From Verrucomicrobiota bacterium (GTDB lineage: Bacteria; Verrucomicrobiota; Verrucomicrobiia; Limisphaerales; UBA1096): a stretch of 15,709 nt of DNA. Positions 7,208 through 13,949 of this stretch are shown one piece after another. The notes under the pieces were generated by a model, which did not search any database, was not told the origin of the DNA, and saw only the letters and a list, made by a program, of their open reading frames with translations. Numbering within the stretch: position 1 is the stretch's first letter; each line of letters starts with the position of its first letter. The translations under genes and the position numbers were made by a program. The stretch covers positions 1 through 15,709 of the forward strand of contig JASLKI010000186.1 of the NCBI GenBank assembly GCA_030747575.1. Reading direction: 5' to 3'.

Positions 7208-8677
7208 CTATGCGAAAAGCTTCGTAACAGCCCTGGCCTTGACCAATTCGCGCGGCTGGTTGAGGTGATTGTACACGATCGTCTCGGGATCAATCCCGAA
7301 GGCGTGATAAATCGTGGCCAATAATTCGCCTGGGTGCACCGGATCCTCGACTGGCGCCGAGGCGGTTCGGTCTGACTTGCCGTGTACATACCCACGCTTG
7401 ATCCCGCCACCGGCGATGCAAGCAGTGTAGCAGTACGGCCAGTGGTCACGTCCGTCGGCATCATTTCCATTACCGGAAGTGCTGACACCCTTTAGAGGGC
7501 TCCGACCAAACTCGCCCACAGCGATGACCATGGTCTCGTCGAGCATCCCGCGTTGATCAAGGTCTGATATCAGGCCAGACAACCCGCCATCAAGCATCGG
7601 TGCGGATTGATCCTTCATGCGCTTGGGCAGACCGCTGTGAACATCCCACGAGTGATTGTCAGAATTGGCCACCTTGGGCCAAACGACCTCGACCACGCGC
7701 GTGCCCGCCTCCACAAGGCGGCGGGCCAGCAGGCAGCTTTGGCCGAAGGTGTTCCGGCCGTACAAGTTGCGGGTGGCCTCTGATTCCTGCGCCAGGTCGA
7801 AGGCATTTCGCGCGCGGCCGGAGGCGACGAGGTTCAGCGCGCGATCGTAATAGTCGTCCAGCTTGAGATTGGCCACGGCCTTGTCGATATCCGGCGAGGC
7901 GTCGTTGATGGCGTCACGCAGGCGGGCGCGGCGGCGCAGGCGCAACTCGAACACGTCGGGACGCATCTTCAAGTCGTCCGTCTTGATGTTGTCCATCTTG
8001 TTCATGTCCATGTCGCCCCCGTCCGGATACAGGTAGTAGGGGTCAAACGACTTGCCGAGGAATCCGGCGGTGCCGCCCTTGCCGACCACGTTGCTTTCCT
8101 GCAGCGGGCGCGGCAGCATGACAAAAGGCAGCATCGGCTCGGTTGGCGGTTTGAGACGGATGATCTGCGAGCCGAAGTTAGGGAAGTCCTTCGGGCTGGG
8201 CGGCTCAAGCTGGCCAGACGGACTGACCTTGTCGGTCGTATAGCCGGTCATCATCTGGTAAATGGCCGCCGTGTGGTTGAACAGGCCGTTGGGCGTATAT
8301 CCCATCGAGCGGATCATGGTCATCTTGTCGTTGACCTTGGCCAACTTGGGCATGATCTCGGTGAAGTTGATGCCGGGAATCTTGGTTGGGATCGGCTTGA
8401 AAATAGAACGTACATTTTCTGGTGCATCCGGTTTTGGATCCCACAAATCAAGGTGGCTCGGGCCGCCCTGCAAATAGCAGAGGATGACGTGCTTGGCCTT
8501 GCCCCAGCCAGGGCCTCCCACGTGTCCGGCCTGAGCCGCCCGGGCCTGCAGCTTGAACATGTTGGCCAGGCCGAGGCCCAGCATGCTCGAGCCGCCAATA
8601 CGCAACAGGTCGCGGCGTGAAACCGTCAAGTGCGGATCGCACAAGTCCTTTCCGAGTGCTCCAGGTATCGTAATCAT
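7208..8677 (-). CDS. Tat-exported DUF1501 (sulfatase-like) protein
   Basis: DUF1501 proteins share the alkaline phosphatase/sulfatase-like fold and are very abundant in Planctomycetota and Verrucomicrobiota; their substrate is not established. The protein has 489 residues. The N-terminus carries a twin-arginine signal, SRRDLLRIGG (S20-R21-R22), followed by the hydrophobic SSMLGLGLANM. Family stretches are VILCYLQGGPSHLDLWDPKP (64-83), IRSMGYTPNGLFNHTAA (122-138), VVWPKVANSDNHSWDVH (331-347), VIAVGEFGRSP (384-394), GRDHWPYCY (409-417) and DPVHPGELLATIYHAFGID (445-463); their His/Asp residues probably bind metal. ATG at 8675-8677 has a good ribosome site, AAGGA, 6-7 nt upstream. It follows the DUF1549/DUF1553 gene by 67 nt in the same direction, the usual pairing in these phyla, so they are probably co-transcribed. 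The stop is TAG at 7210-7208. Confidence 0.95.
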   Translation of the reverse strand: MITIPGALGKDLCDPHLTVSRRDLLRIGGSSMLGLGLANMFKLQARAAQAGHVGGPGWGKAKHVILCYLQGGPSHLDLWDPKPDAPENVRSIFKPIPTKIPGINFTEIMPKLAKVNDKMTMIRSMGYTPNGLFNHTAAIYQMMTGYTTDKVSPSGQLEPPSPKDFPNFGSQIIRLKPPTEPMLPFVMLPRPLQESNVVGKGGTAGFLGKSFDPYYLYPDGGDMDMNKMDNIKTDDLKMRPDVFELRLRRRARLRDAINDASPDIDKAVANLKLDDYYDRALNLVASGRARNAFDLAQESEATRNLYGRNTFGQSCLLARRLVEAGTRVVEVVWPKVANSDNHSWDVHSGLPKRMKDQSAPMLDGGLSGLISDLDQRGMLDETMVIAVGEFGRSPLKGVSTSGNGNDADGRDHWPYCYTACIAGGGIKRGYVHGKSDRTASAPVEDPVHPGELLATIYHAFGIDPETIVYNHLNQPRELVKARAVTKLFA

Positions 8678-8744
8678 GTTTTTTCCTTATGCTTTAACTT
8701 AAAAAATCTCCGTTCTGGGAAAACTACCACTTTTTCGCCGCGCG

Positions 8745-11700
8745 TCAACGGTTGAAAAGGAACGCTGGGCTGTTGATCAGCGCCCAGGCTATGTCCTGTG
8801 CGGCGGTCAAGCGGATGCTTTCCTGATGTTTCCCACTCAAATCCCTAGCACGGCGCAACTCCGCCAGTGTCGGGTCGATTGTCAACGGTTTCTCCGCCTT
8901 GGCCAGCCCATCCTTGAATCCCTTGAGCTTCGGATCCACGGGCCGCGGCTTCTTTGCCTCGGCCAGTTCCTTGTTCTTGGCCGCAAGATCCTTGTCCACC
9001 GACTTGAAATAGTCTGTGATCCGCTTGAGTTGCTCGTCACTCCGCTTGTCCCCGGCGAGCGCTAGGATCACGCCAATGTCCGATGGATAGCCGATCTCCA
9101 CTTTTTCGTCTGTGGTAACGAGCAGGCGGAACTTGCCGATCGAGTGCTTCTTGCTGTTGTAGTTCTGGTTGAGCGTGAAGATCAGCCGCGAGCCGCCCTC
9201 GACACCGAACTTCTCCTTCGGAATAAAGATCGCAGTGCGATCGGTCCCCTCTTTTGGATGTGTTGCCCAACCACTGTTGTCCACCTTGCCATCGACGGCT
9301 TTTTTGACGTCAAAGTCTTTTTGGCTGAAATCCGCCTTGGCTTCCTTGAATTCTACCTTGGTGGACTTACGCCCCTGCCCCTTGCCGGTGGAGATCGCCT
9401 TGAGGTCGAGCTCAGTGAGGACGAAGTTGCCATCGTCATTACGACCTGGGCCCTTCTTCGGCAGCTTCTCGTCAGCAAGCAACTCCAACCGCAAACCTGT
9501 GATGCCGCTCAACCCCGTATCGGCATTTACCGTGTAGACTGTCCGCTCAAGCTTACCGCTGGCGAATACCACATTGCCGTCGCGTTTCTCCAGCTTGGAG
9601 CCGTTGGTCGCCTTGAGTTCGCCCGGCTCGAGCGCCGTCCACTGAGTGCTCTCGGCGGCCGCCTTCTCCCACGTGGCCAAGCGCAGCGCCAAGCCGTCAT
9701 CAAACTCCTTGAGCGCTGCCTCGGCCTTGGCGATGCGCTCCGTTTGTTTGCAGTCCGCCTCGGCCTCGCGCGGTGCGATCTCAGCTTCGTAGGCCCCGAG
9801 CTGTGTCTTGGCCAAGGCGATGGCGTCCTCGCGCGCCTTGGCTCGTTTGGCCTCGCGCGGCTCGATCTCCTTTTCAAACTTGGCCAATTGATCGAGTGCA
9901 ACCTTATGCTCGGCCTTGACGTCTGCGATCGCCTGCTTGGCTGCCCCGACTTCACCTGGAGTAGCGTGACGGTTGAGCACGCGCAGGAACAAGCCGTCGA
10001 TCATTTTCTCATTATCAGCCTGGGAGGCAACGAGCTTGGCGATAGCGTTCTCGCTGGAAATGATCGCATTGTCCACCGTTGGTCCGCTGACCAGCGACAT
10101 GATCGAGCCAAGTTGCAGGTCAGTTGAACGCTCGCACTCACAGGCGCTCTCGCGGGCTGGGCGACCTAGATTGCCAAGGAAGCCATCTGCTAATTTAACA
10201 CCAACATCTGGCAACTGCGCGGCACGGGTGCCCTCCGACACACCAGGAAACTTGATGGGAGTGCCGGTGACGCGATAAATGGAGTCAAGCAACACCTCGG
10301 CAGGAAGACGGCGTGCCTTGGCGTGCGAGTAGTTGGTCGTGTCGTCCTCATTCCACTTGTTCGACTTTACGCTCAACTGGTACGTGCGGGACTTGGTGAT
10401 GATTTTCATGATGTGCCTCACATCGAAACCGCTCTCAATGAATTGCGCCGTCAGCCAGTCAAGTAGCTCAGGATTGGTCGGCGGGTTGCCGGCACGGATA
10501 TCATCAATCGGCTCAATAATACCGGTGCCTGTCATATATCCCCAGAGGCGATTCACGTAGCTTTTGGCAAAATACTCGTTGTCAGGAGCCGTCAACCATG
10601 CGGCAAAGTTTTGCCGGCGGTTACCCTTTTCTGGAACTTTGTGATCCGTCGCAAAAGGAAAGACCGGAGCGGTCACTGCACCGGTACGGTCATGCTTCGT
10701 CTCACCTTCCTTACGATCATAAATGATTTCGTATAACGGCTTGGCCCCCTCGACCGCCGTGCCGCCGATGCGCTTGTCTCCGGACTTGTCATCCTTTTTC
10801 AGGCCCACTCGAGCAAAGTAGGCGGTGGTCTCATAGTACTGATCCTGTGTCCAGCGCTCGAACGGGTGGTCGTGGCACTTATTGCAGTTGAACCGTGTGC
10901 CCAAGAAAAGGTGCGTCGTGTTTTCCATGATTTCACTTGGCTCACGCAAAATCTTGAAGTAGGAGGCAGCCGGATTTTCCTTGTTCGAACCATTTGCCGT
11001 AATCACCTTGCTAACGAATTCGTCATAAGGCGTATTGTTGGCGACCTCGTTGCGGATCCATTTGCGGAACTGTGACGCCCCTTCGGTGCCGAGAAACTTG
11101 CGGTTGACCTGAAGCAGGTCAGCCCACTTATTGGTCCAATGGTCGATGTAGTCACCATTGCCCACCAATTGATCGATTAGTTCGTCACGCTTGTCCTTGG
11201 AGTCGCGCTTGTCAGCAATAAATTTGCCCGCCTCCTCTAAACTGGGTGGCAATCCGGTCAGGTCAAGGTACACCCGGCGCAGAAACTCCTCGTCCGAGGC
11301 CAGGCCGGACGAGAGTGTCTTGGTCCGCTTCAGCTTCGCGGCGACAAGTTCATCAACCATATTGTTCGCCGGTATGTCCTGCCACTCGAAGCCGGAGCGG
11401 TCGCCCATCACAGTCACGATGGTCGAGGCGTACGCGCCCTCGTAGCGGGCCAGCATTGGCGCTTCACCGCGGCGCTCGGTGCTTACCAAGCCGGTCTTGT
11501 CAGTCGTAGCGATGTCGGAATTGCCGGTCTCGATGAACGACTCGGCGGTGACATCGCGCTTCTCGCCGTTGACGTAAGTGGCAATCACACGCATCTGCTG
11601 CTGATCGCCGATCTTTTGCACGACCGAGTTTCTGGGGAATAGCTCGATGCTCGCGACTCGCGCCGAACCGATGTCGAGTTTCGCACCGTTGGAAATCCAT

Positions 11701-13745
11701 GCCTTTAGAATCTCATAGTAATCCTCACCCATCTTCGTCAACTGGCCACCTTCATGCGGCACAGCAGCAGAGCACTTTAGAAGAAGCAGACTGTTGTCCG
11801 GGGCAGCAATGTTCACACGACGACTGGCCAGGTCGTCGGTAAAAGCACGCATGTCATAGATCGGGTCATACCCACGTAACGATAGCTTGAAGCCATTCTT
11901 CCCGTCCTTTGAACCATGGCAGGTGCCAGCGTTACAACCGAGTTTCGACAGTACTGGCATTACATCGCGCACATAGTCCGGAATAAAGTCGCCACTCACG
12001 CCGGTCACGCGAACGCTGAGCGTGCTCGTCTGGTTTTTGTGAACAATCTTGAGCTTGGCCTCACCATCCTTCACCGGTTCCACCATGCCAGTCTTGCTTA
12101 CCATGATCACATCGGAATCGACCGTAAGAGAGAAGTCACGTGAGGCGTCGTAGCTCTCACCATTTGCCTTCACCGCTGTTAGCAGCATCTGAGTGTAGTC
12201 GAACTTGCCATTGAGCTGGATTTCCTGCGGTTCAACCGCCAACGCGATGACTTCCGGCAATTTTTCTACTGCCATCGGTACGGACAGAAAGGCGCGCTTT
12301 AAACCGAGTGATTGACTGTCATAAAGGCGAATTACCCCGTCGGCACCGCCAACCGCCACCGTCTCGCTGTCCGGACTGAATGCTGTCGCAAAAACCGACG
12401 TACCCAACGAGACCTTCGCCAGTAGCTTCACCCCCTTGGTATGATACTCACCTGAAAGCTTTTTGGAGTTTCCGTCCAATGGACGTTCAAACGCTTTTTT
12501 TAACTCGTCGCTCACGCTGCTGTCATAGTCAGATTGATAAAGGTGGACCGACCCGGTGCCGTTGTAGCTGCTACCGGCTATGATCTTTTTGCCTTCAGGA
12601 GCAAAATCGAGACCAAAAATACGCCCCGGCATTGGAGGGAACTTGCGTACTAGATTCGAGTTGTCGCCGATCACCCGCTTGGTCACCCGCGTCAGCCTGA
12701 AAACCTGCGGCACCCCGTCCGAACCACCCACCAACACTTCCTCCTTTTTTGGGTGAACTGTGATGGCGTGAATACCACCCTTGAGCGCGCCCGGTGTAAT
12801 CGAAGTGATGTTGTCAACGAATCGCTGCGTCGCCACCTCAGTCAACTTCACCGCCATGTCGCGGCCGACCGAGACGAGGTGATCGCCCTTGTTGTTCCAA
12901 ACCGTGTCGAGCACCCAATCGTCGTGGCTGTCCTTGAAGAGCACCTGCTTTCCGCTCTTCACGTCGAAAGCACGCACAGTTGAGTCCGGCAGACCGACGG
13001 ACACCTTTGAGTTGTCAGGTGACCAGCTCACACCGTAAACAGTGTCATACCCAACCGGGATCGACATCGACAACTTCTTGCTCCCGACATTCCAGATTTG
13101 AATCTCCCCCGATCGTGCTGGCAGCCCCCCCGCCACGGCCAACTTTTTGCCATCACTGGAAAACTTCACCTTCTGCACACGCTCCGACAGGCCAATCAGT
13201 CGACCGGCCAAGCCGGAACCGTCAGCATGGTGCAACAGCACCTCGTGAAATCCAGCAACGGCAATCAATGTGCCGTCCGGGGAATAGTCGATCGACGAGA
13301 TGACCGGCGGCAAACTGTAAACCGGTGGGTTGTCCTTATCGTAAAGTTGCTTGGCGCTCGCCGGCGTGTCATCGGTCGCACCCTCAGAAACCCATCGGGT
13401 GATCATCGCGATTTGGTCGGCAGGAAGCGCCCCCCCCTTCTGCGGCATCTCCGCCTCACCATCGATCGGCGTGATTAGCGTGACCAAATGACTCTCATCC
13501 GGTTTACCTGGGACAACCGCCTTCTCCTCGCTCTCACCGCCCTTTAGCAACTGCTCAAAAGTCGTCATCACATACTCACCTTTGGCTTTGGCTGGTTGAT
13601 GACAGCCGTGACATTGACCTTGGAAAACCGGTCGAATGTCATTGTAGAAACTGACCTTCTTCGGCTTAGCCTCGTCGGCATTAGCACACACTGCTGACAT
13701 GAGCAGTCCCGCCACAATTCCATTCAAAAACCTCTGTATCATCAT
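8745..13745 (-). CDS. Large secreted haem/WD40/Ig-like/DUF1549-DUF1553 protein
   Basis: The protein has 1666 residues with a Sec signal (cleavage probably after CANA, residue 23). Domains in order: a planctomycete-type cytochrome c-like region with CHGCH (C45-H49); WD40-like blades at about 145-480; an Ig-like (BIG_2-type) region at about 500-583; a second cytochrome-like segment with C604-x4-C609-H610 before NGFKLSLRGYDP; a second Ig-like region at about 697-780; DUF1549 at about 793-985, containing CNKCH (C954-H958); and DUF1553 from about 1040, whose last strand (AWALINSPAFLFNR) comes only at the C-terminus. A coiled coil (about 1266-1365) and a discoidin/LamG-like beta region (about 1370-1550) sit between these DUF1553 parts. 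Such proteins are thought to act in extracytoplasmic redox or glycan breakdown, but no activity is proven. ATG at 13743-13745 is preceded by GGGGGA at 5 nt; a second ATG follows directly. The partner gene downstream is DUF1501. Confidence 0.94.
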   Translation of the reverse strand: MMIQRFLNGIVAGLLMSAVCANADEAKPKKVSFYNDIRPVFQGQCHGCHQPAKAKGEYVMTTFEQLLKGGESEEKAVVPGKPDESHLVTLITPIDGEAEMPQKGGALPADQIAMITRWVSEGATDDTPASAKQLYDKDNPPVYSLPPVISSIDYSPDGTLIAVAGFHEVLLHHADGSGLAGRLIGLSERVQKVKFSSDGKKLAVAGGLPARSGEIQIWNVGSKKLSMSIPVGYDTVYGVSWSPDNSKVSVGLPDSTVRAFDVKSGKQVLFKDSHDDWVLDTVWNNKGDHLVSVGRDMAVKLTEVATQRFVDNITSITPGALKGGIHAITVHPKKEEVLVGGSDGVPQVFRLTRVTKRVIGDNSNLVRKFPPMPGRIFGLDFAPEGKKIIAGSSYNGTGSVHLYQSDYDSSVSDELKKAFERPLDGNSKKLSGEYHTKGVKLLAKVSLGTSVFATAFSPDSETVAVGGADGVIRLYDSQSLGLKRAFLSVPMAVEKLPEVIALAVEPQEIQLNGKFDYTQMLLTAVKANGESYDASRDFSLTVDSDVIMVSKTGMVEPVKDGEAKLKIVHKNQTSTLSVRVTGVSGDFIPDYVRDVMPVLSKLGCNAGTCHGSKDGKNGFKLSLRGYDPIYDMRAFTDDLASRRVNIAAPDNSLLLLKCSAAVPHEGGQLTKMGEDYYEILKAWISNGAKLDIGSARVASIELFPRNSVVQKIGDQQQMRVIATYVNGEKRDVTAESFIETGNSDIATTDKTGLVSTERRGEAPMLARYEGAYASTIVTVMGDRSGFEWQDIPANNMVDELVAAKLKRTKTLSSGLASDEEFLRRVYLDLTGLPPSLEEAGKFIADKRDSKDKRDELIDQLVGNGDYIDHWTNKWADLLQVNRKFLGTEGASQFRKWIRNEVANNTPYDEFVSKVITANGSNKENPAASYFKILREPSEIMENTTHLFLGTRFNCNKCHDHPFERWTQDQYYETTAYFARVGLKKDDKSGDKRIGGTAVEGAKPLYEIIYDRKEGETKHDRTGAVTAPVFPFATDHKVPEKGNRRQNFAAWLTAPDNEYFAKSYVNRLWGYMTGTGIIEPIDDIRAGNPPTNPELLDWLTAQFIESGFDVRHIMKIITKSRTYQLSVKSNKWNEDDTTNYSHAKARRLPAEVLLDSIYRVTGTPIKFPGVSEGTRAAQLPDVGVKLADGFLGNLGRPARESACECERSTDLQLGSIMSLVSGPTVDNAIISSENAIAKLVASQADNEKMIDGLFLRVLNRHATPGEVGAAKQAIADVKAEHKVALDQLAKFEKEIEPREAKRAKAREDAIALAKTQLGAYEAEIAPREAEADCKQTERIAKAEAALKEFDDGLALRLATWEKAAAESTQWTALEPGELKATNGSKLEKRDGNVVFASGKLERTVYTVNADTGLSGITGLRLELLADEKLPKKGPGRNDDGNFVLTELDLKAISTGKGQGRKSTKVEFKEAKADFSQKDFDVKKAVDGKVDNSGWATHPKEGTDRTAIFIPKEKFGVEGGSRLIFTLNQNYNSKKHSIGKFRLLVTTDEKVEIGYPSDIGVILALAGDKRSDEQLKRITDYFKSVDKDLAAKNKELAEAKKPRPVDPKLKGFKDGLAKAEKPLTIDPTLAELRRARDLSGKHQESIRLTAAQDIAWALINSPAFLFNR

Positions 13746-13949
13746 GTTTCCCCCGCAGTTATGCAGCTAGGCTGGACGCAAATCATCGCCCACACATTCA
13801 ACGGTTGACGAAACAGAACATGTTTCCAGTCATTTTTCAATTTTTTTCTAACAATAATAACGTCTAAATAAGCTTTTGGTTTGGCCTCGCCTTGGTCAAA
13901 TGCTGGCAACATGATACCCCGCTGTCTGGCAAAACGGATCCTCACAACT
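13746..13949. promoter_or_regulatory. Divergent AT-rich promoter region
   Basis: This is the only space from which both the haem/DUF1553 unit (minus) and the mutarotase-symporter gene (plus) can be transcribed. It includes an AT-rich core at about 13832-13872 with a T7 run and AATAAT at 13853-13858. No -35/-10 pair of good match was found on either strand. The inverted repeat GAAAC-N7-GTTTC (13810-13826), which contains the palindrome AACATGTT, is the best operator candidate. Confidence 0.45.

Noticed and set aside
9144..10127. 327-codon open frame on the plus strand inside the DUF1553 gene
   Set aside because: It is opposite the coiled-coil and binding-domain coding region; its Leu/Arg-rich translation mirrors the Lys/Ala/Glu codons of the real gene and shows no family motif.
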